From: Marinifilum_A sediminis
GTDB taxonomy: Bacteria; Bacteroidota; Bacteroidia; Bacteroidales; Marinifilaceae
NCBI GenBank assembly: GCA_947496465.1
Contig: CANMCX010000001.1
Location: forward strand, 124,001-188,000
Direction of reading: 5' to 3'
Length of the DNA: 64,000 nt
In this document: in pieces, positions 7,440-16,002 of the stretch
Numbering within the stretch: position 1 is the first letter of the stretch
Layout of the letters: every line of letters begins with the position of its first letter
Notes under the pieces: generated by a model
The model's database searches: none
The model's input: the letters and a program-made list of their open reading frames with translations, nothing else
Told to the model about the DNA's origin: nothing
Translations under genes and position numbers: made by a program

Positions 7440-8849
7440 ATGAAGAAAATTTTTATGTTTGCTATACTGCTAACGGGCATTTCCCTTTTAGCTAATGCAC
7501 AATATGCCGATTACTTTACCAATGCTACCATGCGATTGGATTACAATCATGTGGGAACAGCAAATGAAGAACATTTTGCGTTCGACCAAATGGTTAACGA
7601 TGGAGAGTGGGCTGGAAGTAAAACCGTTTTAATTGATGAATTGAGATTGGGAAAGTACTTCTTTGAAGTTAAAGATGCTGCAAGTGGGAAACTGCTTTAT
7701 TCAAGAGGATATTCAAGCATTTACGGAGAATGGGAAACCACGCCTGAGGCAGAAAAAGAATGGGGAAGTTTTCATGAATCCCTTCGTTTTCCATGGCCTA
7801 AAAAAGAGGTTGATGTGACCATCTCGAAACGTAACATCAAAAATGGTTTCGATCCAGTTTGGACTTACAAAGTAAACCCTAAGCATCATCGTGCCTTTAT
7901 CAATCCTGTAAAAGATCATTACAATACAATTGATATTGTGGTAAATGGAAAACCTGAAAAACAAGTTGACATTGTAGTTTTGGGTGAAGGTTATGCTAAA
8001 GAAGATATGGGGAAATTTAAGAAGGATGCTAAGCGCTTTGCTGAAGTTCTTTTAAATACAGAACCTTATGCTTCTTTTAAAGATAAATTCTCAATCAGAG
8101 CTGTTGAAACACCATCGCCTGATTCTGGTGTAAATCATCCTCATCAGGACATTCACACTCGTTCTGCCCTATCGGTTACCTATGGTGCTTTCGATTCTCA
8201 GCGTTACGCATTGGGATACGATAACAAAACCATTCGTGATGCTGCAGCTGCGGTTCCTTACGAATTTACAGCTATCTTAATGAACGATTCCATTTATGGT
8301 GGTGGCGGAATCTACAACCTATACATTACAGCTGCAGTTGATAATGCTTTCCAGGAATACCTGTTTGTTCACGAATTTGGACACCATTTTGCCGATTTAG
8401 CTGATGAGTATTACACCTCGGCAACTGCTTACGAAATGGATGCTGAACATTTAGAGCCATGGGAATTGAACGTAACTGCCAATACCGATCCGGCAACCAT
8501 TAAATGGAAAGATATTGTAACACCAGGAACTCCTATACCAACGCCATGGGAAAAGGAAAAATACGACATACACAGTATCGATGTTCAGAAAAAGCGCGTG
8601 GAAATGCGCAAAGCTAAGGTAGAAGAGAAAGTAATGGAAGACTTCTTTATCAAGAAGCGTAGCTGGGATAATGAACTACTTTCCAACATGAAACACAGCG
8701 GTGAAGTGGGTGCTTTTGAAGGGGCTCAATACAAAGCCACCGGATTGTACAGAAGTGCTGCCAACTGTATCATGTTTACCCGCCACGATGAATTTTGTCC
8801 GGCTTGCCAGCGAGCTATTGGTTTGATTATCGAGCAGAATACGAAATAA
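7440..8849 (+). CDS. Secreted M64 family metallopeptidase (IgA peptidase M64 type)
   Basis: The 469-residue protein has a signal peptide ending LLANAQ. The central motif HEFGHHFADLADEY begins at H311, with E312 and H315 as the HExxH zinc site and D322/E323 in the extended M64 signature. N-terminal residues 20-160 form the beta-sandwich domain usual in Bacteroidota M64 proteins, and a Cys pair (EFCPACQ) lies near the C-terminus. The start at 7440 gives a proper signal peptide; the frame is open upstream to 7401 without adding a plausible one. It should act outside the inner membrane on proteins. The gene stands alone and ends in a terminator. Confidence 0.9.
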   Translation: MKKIFMFAILLTGISLLANAQYADYFTNATMRLDYNHVGTANEEHFAFDQMVNDGEWAGSKTVLIDELRLGKYFFEVKDAASGKLLYSRGYSSIYGEWETTPEAEKEWGSFHESLRFPWPKKEVDVTISKRNIKNGFDPVWTYKVNPKHHRAFINPVKDHYNTIDIVVNGKPEKQVDIVVLGEGYAKEDMGKFKKDAKRFAEVLLNTEPYASFKDKFSIRAVETPSPDSGVNHPHQDIHTRSALSVTYGAFDSQRYALGYDNKTIRDAAAAVPYEFTAILMNDSIYGGGGIYNLYITAAVDNAFQEYLFVHEFGHHFADLADEYYTSATAYEMDAEHLEPWELNVTANTDPATIKWKDIVTPGTPIPTPWEKEKYDIHSIDVQKKRVEMRKAKVEEKVMEDFFIKKRSWDNELLSNMKHSGEVGAFEGAQYKATGLYRSAANCIMFTRHDEFCPACQRAIGLIIEQNTK

Positions 8850-8867
8850 CAATTAACTCTTAGATAT

Positions 8868-8902
8868 AAAAAAAGCGATTCAGAATTGAATCGCTTTTTT
8901 TG
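8868..8902 (+). terminator. Terminator of the M64 peptidase gene
   Basis: A perfect stem (AAAGCGATTCA with TGAATCGCTTT) with a 3-base loop is followed by T7. The reverse strand also has a T-run, so it may work for the leftward tRNA-Leu too. Confidence 0.88.
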
Positions 8903-8987
<85 letters not shown>

Positions 8988-9086
8988 AGGGTTAGCAAAA
9001 TTAACAAAAAAGTAAGAACTGCAAAACAGAAACCATTGATAAGCTTAATTCATATTAAATTCAAATGGGAAAATAAATTCTATCAA

Positions 9087-9120
9087 TTGTTTTTCGAAAG
9101 CCGCAATCCTGATATCTTTG
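9087..9120 (+). promoter_or_regulatory. Bacteroidota-type promoter for the 9143 gene
   Basis: A -7 element TATCTTTG (9113-9120) matches TAnnTTTG; a TTG at 9087-9089 sits 23 bp upstream, at the wide end of the allowed spacing. The start codon follows 22 bp downstream. Confidence 0.55.
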
Positions 9121-9142
9121 CACTCAACTATTTTTTTAACAC

Positions 9143-9691
9143 ATGGCAGGACAGAAAAAAGACTACTCATACTTAGACAAAGTGGCATTGGAATCGGACA
9201 AGTGGAACGATCTGGATAAAAATGAATTGCAGGTAATGGCTTTCAGAACCTTCTTTTTATATGGGGAAACCAGAAATAAAAAGATGATTCCTGTCTTGTT
9301 TCGTATGTATGAGTTTCTGATTTCGAAAACCAGTAGCGAAGAGCGTACTAAACTTTTAACTGCCTTAAGTGGTGTTATTCGTACTAAAAATCCAAAAGCG
9401 GTTCTGGCTTTGTTTCCTTTCATTCAGGTTGAAGAAGATGGACAAATTATACGTGCTGCCAGCCAATTCTTCGTAAACCTTTCTGTTTTATCGAATAAAG
9501 AGTTCCATTCGGGAACCAACATTTTATTGGAACTGATAAAAGATGCTCCTGAAGATCGCAATTCTGCATACATCATATTGGGCTTAACCGATATCGAAAA
9601 CCAGAAGATCATTCAGATGTTAAGTTTGGTAAAACCAAACCTGGGAACGGAAGTAATTAGCATTCTACACAATAACGGAGTTCAATTGTAG
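9143..9691 (+). CDS. Hypothetical helical-repeat (HEAT-like) cytoplasmic protein, 182 aa
   Basis: The sequence is a chain of amphipathic helices with a HEAT-like rhythm (for example MIPVLFRMYEFL, AVLALFPFI, NILLELIKDAP), no signal peptide and no membrane segment. It probably serves protein-protein contacts. I do not recognise a named family. It is monocistronic, with a promoter-like TATCTTTG just upstream. Confidence 0.75.
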   Translation: MAGQKKDYSYLDKVALESDKWNDLDKNELQVMAFRTFFLYGETRNKKMIPVLFRMYEFLISKTSSEERTKLLTALSGVIRTKNPKAVLALFPFIQVEEDGQIIRAASQFFVNLSVLSNKEFHSGTNILLELIKDAPEDRNSAYIILGLTDIENQKIIQMLSLVKPNLGTEVISILHNNGVQL

Positions 9692-9784
9692 TTCCTTCAT
9701 GTCGTAAATTCAAAGATCACATTTACACATCTAGATTTTTACATCTTTTAACAGAGAATTTAAGTCGCAGGAGATATTTTTTCA

Positions 9785-9792
9785 TACATTTG
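9785..9792 (+). promoter_or_regulatory. -7 promoter element for the thioredoxin/ApbE operon
   Basis: TACATTTG matches the TAnnTTTG consensus 62 bp before the thioredoxin-like gene start. No clear TTTG -33 box is seen at the right distance. Confidence 0.45.
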
Positions 9793-9853
9793 ATTTTAGA
9801 AAAATAAAAGTATTGATTATTCGTTTAATCATACATACACTAAAATGATACTT

Positions 9854-10297
9854 ATGAAGAAAATTGCACAAAGTCTTTTCCTTTTTGCAGCAGTTCTACT
9901 ACTCGGAACTTCGAATCTTTCTGCGCAAAGCAATTTAGAAGAAGCTCTTAATCAAGCCAAAGAAAACAACAAACATGTTTTAATCAACTTCTCGGGCTCG
10001 GATTGGTGCAGGTCCTGTATCCTATTAAAAAAGACCATTTTAAACACCAGCGAATTTAAATCTTTTGCAGATAAGGAACTTGTGATTCTGGATGTGGATT
10101 TCCCACGTTTGAAAAAGAACCGCCTTTCGAAAGAACAAACTGCCAAAAACGAAGCTCTGGCAGAAAAATACAACAAGAAAGGTCAGTTTCCCACGATTAT
10201 CTTACTAGATAAGGAAGGTAAAGTTGTAGGAAAAACAGGCTATAAAAAGCTGAGTCCTGCACAGTACATCGCTCACATCGAAAGCATAATAAAGTAA
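9854..10297 (+). CDS. Exported thioredoxin-fold protein
   Basis: A 147-residue protein with a signal peptide ending near LSAQ and a thioredoxin-like active site WCRSC (C52, C55) in the context NFSGSDWCRSCILL, as in the DsbD-C/thioredoxin_7 group. It should be a periplasmic thiol reductase or disulfide handler. I chose the second ATG (9854), because MKKIAQSLF makes a normal signal peptide. It is the first gene of an operon with ApbE (8 bp away), DUF4266 and DUF3570 proteins, so the likely substrates are Cys residues of those partners, such as the Cys tail of the DUF4266 protein; that is inference. Confidence 0.88.
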   Translation: MKKIAQSLFLFAAVLLLGTSNLSAQSNLEEALNQAKENNKHVLINFSGSDWCRSCILLKKTILNTSEFKSFADKELVILDVDFPRLKKNRLSKEQTAKNEALAEKYNKKGQFPTIILLDKEGKVVGKTGYKKLSPAQYIAHIESIIK

Positions 10298-10304
10298 GAC
10301 TGAT

Positions 10305-11300
10305 ATGAGGATTTTAATTATCAGCTGTCTGTTCATCCTGTTTCAGGCGAATCTTGCCGCACAAAACAAAGCCTACACCGAAGTCTTGTTATTAATGGGA
10401 TCACGCTTCGAAATCACGGCAGTGAGTGCCAATGAAAACAAAGCTCGTGAAGCCATTCAAAAGGGAATAAACGAAATCAAGAGAATCGAAAAACTGATTT
10501 CTTCATGGGATGAAAATTCACAGACTTCTGCCATTCGAAAAAGTGCAGGCATTCGCCCGGTGAAAGTTGATCAGGAGTTATTTAACCTGATCAGAAGAAG
10601 CAAAAAGATATCCGATTTAACGCATGGTGCTTTTGACATCAGCTATGCATCTATGGACAAGATCTGGAAATTTGACGGCAGCATGAAAGAGATGCCCGAC
10701 TCTGCAGCGGTTGCAGCCTCTGTCTCAAAAATCAATTACAAAAACATTATTCTTAATGCCGAAAACACCACCGTTTACCTTAAAAACAAAGGAATGAAAA
10801 TAGGTTTTGGCGCAATTGGTAAAGGTTATGCTGCGAACAAAGCTTTAGGTATCATGTCGAAATTGGGATTGGATGGTGCCTTGGTAAATGCATCGGGAGA
10901 TTTAATTTCCTGGGGGAAGGATGAAGGCGGCAAAAGCTGGAAAATTGGCATTTCGAACCCCAAACAAAAGGATCAGATTTTTTCCTGGCTGAATATCGAT
11001 GAAACAGCTATTGTCACATCGGGCAATTACGAAAAATTCGTCACCATTAATGGAGAACGTTTCAGTCACATAATCGATCCCCGAACCGGATATCCTGTTA
11101 AAGGCTTGAGTAGTGTTAGTATTATTTGTCCTAATGCCGAATTGGCTGATGCTTTGGCTACTTCCGTTTTTGTTTTGGGCAAAGAGGCTGGCTTAAAGCT
11201 CATCAACAATTTAAAAGGAATTGAGTGTATTCTGGTTACTGATGATCAAAAAATGATGACATCGGACAATCTAAAATTAGAATATCACAACAAAAAATAA
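10305..11300 (+). CDS. apbE: FAD:protein FMN transferase (ApbE family)
   Basis: A 331-residue exported protein with an N-terminal signal peptide (cleavage near LAAQ). ApbE signatures are present in order: MGSRFEI near the start of the mature protein, GFGAIGKGYAANKA, VNASGDL, TSGNYEKF and HIIDPRTGYP. ApbE uses FAD to attach FMN to a Thr or Ser of target proteins outside the cytoplasm. No NqrB/C, RnfG or FMN_bind target is in this window; the operon partners are DUF4266 and DUF3570 proteins, so one of them, or an unlinked protein, must be the target. Confidence 0.93.
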   Translation: MRILIISCLFILFQANLAAQNKAYTEVLLLMGSRFEITAVSANENKAREAIQKGINEIKRIEKLISSWDENSQTSAIRKSAGIRPVKVDQELFNLIRRSKKISDLTHGAFDISYASMDKIWKFDGSMKEMPDSAAVAASVSKINYKNIILNAENTTVYLKNKGMKIGFGAIGKGYAANKALGIMSKLGLDGALVNASGDLISWGKDEGGKSWKIGISNPKQKDQIFSWLNIDETAIVTSGNYEKFVTINGERFSHIIDPRTGYPVKGLSSVSIICPNAELADALATSVFVLGKEAGLKLINNLKGIECILVTDDQKMMTSDNLKLEYHNKK

Positions 11301-11334
11301 ACAAGTAAACATCACATACAAATTGAGAAAATCA

Positions 11335-11562
11335 ATGAAAAGTAAGAGAAAACTAAATCTGTTACTGATAGGATTTTTGGCAATGATTGCACTAAACAGT
11401 TGTGTTTCGGTTGCAGCCTACCAAAAAAGCTATCTTAACGACGAGGAAATGGCTCTCCAAGCCAAGAAACTGGAAGTTTATGAAACTAATTTTCAAGCCT
11501 ACCGAGAAGGTGCTGCGGGTGCCAATGGTGGAAAATCAGGAGGAGGATGCGGATGCAACTAA
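11335..11562 (+). CDS. DUF4266 small lipoprotein with Gly/Cys-rich tail, 75 aa
   Basis: A short exported lipoprotein: hydrophobic N-terminus, lipobox LNSC, then a body with YQKSYLNDEEMAL typical of DUF4266, and a C-terminal tail rich in Gly that ends GGGCGCN. Just before the tail lies YREGAAGAN, which faintly resembles the DGxTGAT type of ApbE flavinylation site but lacks the Thr/Ser acceptor at the expected place. The ATG at 11335 is preferred to the TTG at 11323. Its last 16 bp overlap the DUF3570 gene. In other genomes DUF4266 and DUF3570 genes are often paired with apbE and thioredoxin genes; the function is unknown. Confidence 0.85.
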   Translation: MKSKRKLNLLLIGFLAMIALNSCVSVAAYQKSYLNDEEMALQAKKLEVYETNFQAYREGAAGANGGKSGGGCGCN

Positions 11563-12845
11563 AGACTATTTATACTCTTATTTTGCTGCTTTCGGTATCG
11601 CTGCTTAGTAACGCTCAAACCGATAAGAACAGCTTAGACGACAGGCAGGAAGAGAGTCGTAAGAAAGTAAAGACCAAGAAATCACCTGAAGATTTTAAGG
11701 ATACGGAGGTGAATTTTCTTTTCAACTACTACGAGCAGGATGGTGATCACTCGCCGGTAACGGGTGGTATCGGAACTGAGGAGCTGGACAATGTAGCACC
11801 TAGTTTTGTGGTTCATGTTCCTCTAGATTCGCTTTCGAGTTTGGATGTAAACTTTGGCGTTGACATCTATTCATCTGCCTCAACGGACAATATTGATTAT
11901 TTCGAGACAGATCATAAATCATCTGCCTCAAGTATGGATGCTCGTATTCATTTTAATGCGGCATATTCTCATACTTTAGCGAAATCTGGAAATGCTTACA
12001 GCATTTTAGGTGGTGCTTCGGTTGAGTACGATGTCACATCATTCCATGCTGGTGGTTCCTATACATTTAATTCCAAAGATCAGAATCGATCGCTTACCAT
12101 CGATGGTTTGTTTATGAACGATACCTGGAATTTATTGTATCCTGTTGAAGTGAGAGGAACAGCTAAAGCAAACCTTTCTGATGACACCAGAACAACTCTT
12201 AAATTCGGTTTAAGCTATTCGCAGGTAATCAATAAGCGATTGCAAGCCTTATTCTCGATTGAAGCTGTATCGCAAAGCGGATTGCTCTCTACCCCATTCC
12301 ATCGTGTATTTTTTGATGATGCAAACATCAACGATGACATGAACACTTTAAGAGGTTTGAGTAATGTTGAAAAACTGGATGACAATCGTCTTAAAATTCC
12401 AATTTCAATGCGATGGAATTATTATTTAAGCGATTTTATGAGGTTAAAAACTTTCTATCGTTTTTATACCGACAGTTGGGGAATTACAGCGCATACGGCA
12501 AGTGTAGAGTTACCAATGATGGTTTCTCCATCCTTTATTGTTTCTCCATTTTTTAGATATCACACACAAACTGCTGCTGATGATTTCTACGAGTTTGGCG
12601 AAGCAAGTGCAACAAATACTCCGGAGTTCTACACTTCCGATTACGATTTGTCGGATGTTACCAGCTATAAGGTAGGAGTTGGTTTCCAATATTCTCCTGT
12701 AATGGGAATTGGTAACTTCAAATCACCCTTCCGAAAAAACAAGACAGCTCAATTCAAAAGTATTGGATTACGTGCTGCCTATTACGATAGAAGCGATGGC
12801 TTAAATGCCTGGCTGGTGAGTCTTAATTTTGGATTTACATTTTAA
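11547..12845 (+). CDS. DUF3570 outer-membrane beta-barrel protein
   Basis: The 432-residue protein has a signal peptide ending LLSNAQ, then alternating polar/hydrophobic strands throughout and a terminal aromatic strand (WLVSLNFGFTF), as expected of an outer-membrane barrel. The overall pattern (GIGTEELDNVAPSF, ITAHTASVELP, YRFYTDSWG) fits DUF3570. Translation starts inside the end of the DUF4266 gene (16-bp overlap), so the two are coupled; an ATG six bases later (11553) is equally possible. It is the last gene of the operon and probably exports, anchors or partners the DUF4266 lipoprotein. Confidence 0.87.
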   Translation: MRMQLKTIYTLILLLSVSLLSNAQTDKNSLDDRQEESRKKVKTKKSPEDFKDTEVNFLFNYYEQDGDHSPVTGGIGTEELDNVAPSFVVHVPLDSLSSLDVNFGVDIYSSASTDNIDYFETDHKSSASSMDARIHFNAAYSHTLAKSGNAYSILGGASVEYDVTSFHAGGSYTFNSKDQNRSLTIDGLFMNDTWNLLYPVEVRGTAKANLSDDTRTTLKFGLSYSQVINKRLQALFSIEAVSQSGLLSTPFHRVFFDDANINDDMNTLRGLSNVEKLDDNRLKIPISMRWNYYLSDFMRLKTFYRFYTDSWGITAHTASVELPMMVSPSFIVSPFFRYHTQTAADDFYEFGEASATNTPEFYTSDYDLSDVTSYKVGVGFQYSPVMGIGNFKSPFRKNKTAQFKSIGLRAAYYDRSDGLNAWLVSLNFGFTF

Positions 12846-12868
12846 GAATCAAATAAAGATATTTTAAT

Positions 12869-12899
12869 AGGTTGCTTGCAAGAGCAGCCTATTTTTTTG
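12869..12899 (+). terminator. Terminator of the thioredoxin/ApbE/DUF4266/DUF3570 operon
   Basis: AGGTTGCT pairs with AGCAGCCT (one G-U) around a 6-base loop, followed by A then T7. Confidence 0.85.
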
Positions 12900-12914
12900 T
12901 CTCAAGATTAAAAA

Positions 12915-12947
12915 CAAAAAAGCCGCTTCATAAAATGAAACGGCTTT
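12915..12947 (-). terminator. Terminator of the tRNA-Gly pair
   Basis: Stem AAAGCCG-TTCAT with ATGAA-CGGCTTT; on the minus strand it is followed by T6, downstream of the two tRNA-Gly genes. Confidence 0.8.
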
Positions 12948-12989
12948 GTAATGCTTGTACAGTAATCCTCTTTCGAGGTAATAATTTCG

Positions 12990-13062
12990 AGCGAGAAACG
13001 AGACTCGAACTCGCGACCCTAACCTTGGCAAGGTTATGCTCTACCAACTGAGCTATTCTCGC
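12990..13062 (-). tRNA. tRNA-Gly (anticodon GCC), copy 2
   Basis: On the minus strand the acceptor GCGAGAA pairs with TTCTCGC, the D arm contains GCTCAGTTGGTAGAGC, the anticodon arm TAACC-TTGCCAA-GGTTA gives GCC, and the T arm contains GTTCGAGTC. Identical to the copy at 13124-13196. Confidence 0.96.
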
Positions 13063-13123
13063 ATTTTCCTTTTATACTTTGCTCTTTAATTGTTGATCAA
13101 GGAAAACTTCAACAATTTTTTTG

Positions 13124-13196
13124 AGCGAGAAACGAGACTCGAACTCGCGACCCTAACCTTGGCAAGGTTATGCTCTACCAACTGAGCTATTCTCGC
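13124..13196 (-). tRNA. tRNA-Gly (anticodon GCC), copy 1
   Basis: Same 73-base sequence as the neighbouring copy, 61 bp upstream in transcription; a tandem duplication feeding one transcript. Confidence 0.96.
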
Positions 13197-13327
13197 ATTT
13201 TTAATAGAACACTGTTCTAAAGTTTTGCGATGCAAATATAGATAATTCAACGCTTGTAGCAAGTGTATTTTGAAAAAAAGTTGCAAAAAAATTAAAACAG
13301 AAGAGCTAAATTTCTGAGTATTTGCAC

Positions 13328-13364
13328 AAAAGAAAAGAGGAAAAATTTAATAATTCTTCCTCTT
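13328..13364 (-). terminator. Probable terminator of the DPP IV gene
   Basis: On the minus strand AAGAGGAA pairs with TTCCTCTT across a 14-base A/T-rich loop, partly self-pairing, followed by a T-rich tail. It lies 27 bp past the stop. Confidence 0.6.
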
Positions 13365-13390
13365 TCTCTCTTTTATTTCAATTTTACGAA

Positions 13391-15604
13391 CTACATGTTG
13401 TCACGTAAAAATTTATTGAATCTCTTATACAAGTGCAATCTTGTTTTTCCACCATAAATACTATGGTTTCTGTTAGTGTAAATTTGCATCTCAAATTGCT
13501 TATCCGCCTGAACCAGGCGCTCTGCAAACTCATACACATTCTGTACATGAACGTTATCATCTGCCGTTCCATGGCAAAGCAATAAAGCACCTTCCAACTT
13601 ATCTGCATGATTTATTGGAGAATTGTCATCGTAGCCTTTAGGGTTTTCCTGTGGAGTTCTCATAAAACGCTCGGTATATACCGAATCGTAATATCTCCAA
13701 TTGGTAACTGGTGCAATAGCTATTGCTGTAGAAAATACATCCGGAGCTTTCTCTAAACAAAGAGAAGACATGAAACCACCAAAACTCCAACCCCAAATGG
13801 CAACTCTTTTTTCATCTGTAAACGATTCTTCAGCCAATGCTCTTGAAGCAGCAATCATATCGTCAGATTCCAATCTACCCAATTGCATGTAGGTACATTT
13901 TCTAAACTGCTGTCCTCTTGCTCCTGTTCCTCTTGGATCGATACAAGCTACAACATATCCTTCCTGAGCCAGATACTGATACCAATCAAAACTCCAACTG
14001 TTCTTAACACTTTGTGAGTTTGGACCACTATACTGAGTAATTAAAACAGGATATTTCTTAGATGGATCGAAATTGTATGGCTTAATGATCCAGGCGTTCA
14101 ACATGGTCATTCCATCTGCCGATGGCAACATGGTAAATTCTTTTGGATTGTATTGGTAATTTTTCAATTTCTCTACCAACTCCTTATTCTCTTCCAAAAT
14201 ACGAATTTGCTTTCCTTTGCTATTGTACAAACTAACTCGGTTAGGTTGGGTTACACTCGAAAAGTAATTGATATAGTATTTGTATCCGGTGCTAAATACT
14301 GTTCTATTGGTTCCCTTTTCAGGAGTAATCAATTTTTTAGCCGATCCATTCAGTTTAATCGAATAGGTATTTCTTTCCAATGGTGAAATTTCAGCAGCTT
14401 CGTAGTAACACATCTTCTTGTTCTCATCGAAACCTAAAAAGTCGGTCATGTCCCAATCACCAGAAGTAATTTGCTGAACAGCTTTACCTGTTGCCATATC
14501 ATACAAATACAAATGATTGAATCCATCATCTTCACTTGCATAAATAAATTGATTGCCATTATTTAGGAAGGTTAAGAAATCGAAGTTTCTCTCCTCAACG
14601 TAATACTTGTTTTCCTGAGTATACATGACATCAGACTTTCCTGTTTTTGCATTCGATAACAAGAACTCCAATTTATTTTGAAGACGATTCAATCTGTAAA
14701 TGCTTAGTATTTTAGGATCATTCGACCACTTAATTCTTGGAATGTATTGATCTTTCTCCTCTCCTACATCCATCTTTTTGGTGATGCGATCTTCCACATT
14801 GTACACCCAAACGCTTACCTCAGAATTCTTCTCCCCTGCTTTAGGATATTTGTAAGCGTAGTTTTCAGGATACAATGCATTCTCTTTAACTTGAGGATAC
14901 AAACCTTCAAATTTGTTCATATTGAACATTTTCACTTCACTCTCATCGAATTTCATGTAAGCTAAAAACTTACTATCAGGCGACCAGGCAAATGCTTTAT
15001 TAAATTCAAACTCCTCTTCGTAAACCCAGTCTGGAGTACCATTCTGAATTTCGTTGAACTTTCCGTCTTTTGTAATCTTGATTTCGGAACCAAACAACAC
15101 ATTGTGGATAAAAATGTTATTGTCTCTCACAAATGCAATTCTGTTTCCATTTGGAGAAAAAGTTGCCAAGCGCTGCTTTCCATTCTTCGAAAGCGGTACC
15201 AACTCCTTGTTCTTAAAAGTAAACACGTAGTAATCTGCAGTAAAAGATCTTCTGTAGATTCTTTCCGAATTGGTCATCAATAAAATTCTTCTCTCATCTG
15301 AACTGAACTCGTATTCGCCGATGTATTTAATTTCAGCATCTTTAAGCGCAGTTAAATCTAAAAGCGTTTCCACTACTTTTCCGGTAGCAAAACTATATTT
15401 CACGATTTTCGTTCCACCTTCTTCCAAAGTGGTGTAATGGATGCCATCATTCATAGAACGCAATCCGTATACCGATTTTTGGCTGAATGTTCTATTCAGC
15501 ATCAGATCTTCCATTGTGATTTTCTTCACATTCTCCTGTGCAAAAGTGAAAATCGAAAAACACATTACAAACGCCAACGCAAGTATCGGTCTGAAATTCT
15601 TCAT
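13391..15604 (-). CDS. Dipeptidyl-peptidase IV (S9B serine peptidase)
   Basis: A 737-residue exported enzyme with a signal peptide ending FTFAQ, an N-terminal beta-propeller (about residues 40-490) and an alpha/beta-hydrolase domain. The catalytic triad is visible as S607 in GWSFGG, D682 in HGTADDN and H714 in NRNHS; the spacing (75 and 32 residues) mirrors the mammalian enzyme. The propeller has the DWVYEEEF segment that holds the double Glu for N-terminus recognition. It releases X-Pro or X-Ala dipeptides from peptides in the periplasm. Single gene; a near-consensus AATCTTTG lies about 50 bp upstream. Confidence 0.95.
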   Translation of the reverse strand: MKNFRPILALAFVMCFSIFTFAQENVKKITMEDLMLNRTFSQKSVYGLRSMNDGIHYTTLEEGGTKIVKYSFATGKVVETLLDLTALKDAEIKYIGEYEFSSDERRILLMTNSERIYRRSFTADYYVFTFKNKELVPLSKNGKQRLATFSPNGNRIAFVRDNNIFIHNVLFGSEIKITKDGKFNEIQNGTPDWVYEEEFEFNKAFAWSPDSKFLAYMKFDESEVKMFNMNKFEGLYPQVKENALYPENYAYKYPKAGEKNSEVSVWVYNVEDRITKKMDVGEEKDQYIPRIKWSNDPKILSIYRLNRLQNKLEFLLSNAKTGKSDVMYTQENKYYVEERNFDFLTFLNNGNQFIYASEDDGFNHLYLYDMATGKAVQQITSGDWDMTDFLGFDENKKMCYYEAAEISPLERNTYSIKLNGSAKKLITPEKGTNRTVFSTGYKYYINYFSSVTQPNRVSLYNSKGKQIRILEENKELVEKLKNYQYNPKEFTMLPSADGMTMLNAWIIKPYNFDPSKKYPVLITQYSGPNSQSVKNSWSFDWYQYLAQEGYVVACIDPRGTGARGQQFRKCTYMQLGRLESDDMIAASRALAEESFTDEKRVAIWGWSFGGFMSSLCLEKAPDVFSTAIAIAPVTNWRYYDSVYTERFMRTPQENPKGYDDNSPINHADKLEGALLLCHGTADDNVHVQNVYEFAERLVQADKQFEMQIYTNRNHSIYGGKTRLHLYKRFNKFLRDNM

Positions 15605-16002
15605 AATAGTTGAATTATTTTACAATTAGTATAGGTTGTTTTTAACAAGACTCAAAGATTCTACTTTTTTTACAGAAAAAGAAAATTTAAAGACTGATAT
15701 AAGTCAATAAATGCCTATTCTGGGAACCAAATTATCAAATAAACAATCACAATTTATCCAAATAGAGTGCGATCAGTCCTTATCCATTAGAAATTCGATT
15801 CTAAAAAATCTCCTTAAATACTTCATTTAGATTTACATTTTCAAGTCTGATTTGTGAAGAAAGTTATATCTTTGTGGATTGAATTTCCGAAAGCTTGATT
15901 TTTGATAAAAAAACAAGCGCATTAACTTATCGAAATTCATTTTTCTATTTAAGTATATCATGCTGGTTTGTAGCAGTGTGAATAAAAATTAAACACAATA
16001 GG
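15605..16002. other. Divergent intergenic region with the thrS leader
   Basis: No reading frame. It holds the promoters of DPP IV (leftward) and thrS (rightward), and a structured leader: GAATTTC (15881-15887) pairs with GAAATTC (15932-15938), and nested GCTTG (15893-15897) pairs with CAAGC (15914-15918). Confidence 0.6.
15867..15874 (+). promoter_or_regulatory. -7 promoter element of the thrS operon
   Basis: TATCTTTG fits TAnnTTTG. Transcription would start around 15881, at the foot of the leader hairpin, leaving an untranslated leader of about 120 bases. The -33 box is not clear. Confidence 0.5.

Noticed and set aside
11530..11546. GGAGGAGG Shine-Dalgarno for the DUF3570 gene
   Set aside because: It comes from consecutive Gly codons of the overlapping DUF4266 tail, so it may be accidental; I did not use it as proof of the start.
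13086..13286. A 66-codon leftward frame
   Set aside because: It runs through a tRNA-Gly gene; its protein text is a known kind of false tRNA translation.
15441..15629. Rightward frame over the DPP IV N-terminus
   Set aside because: Antisense shadow of the signal peptide region of DPP IV.
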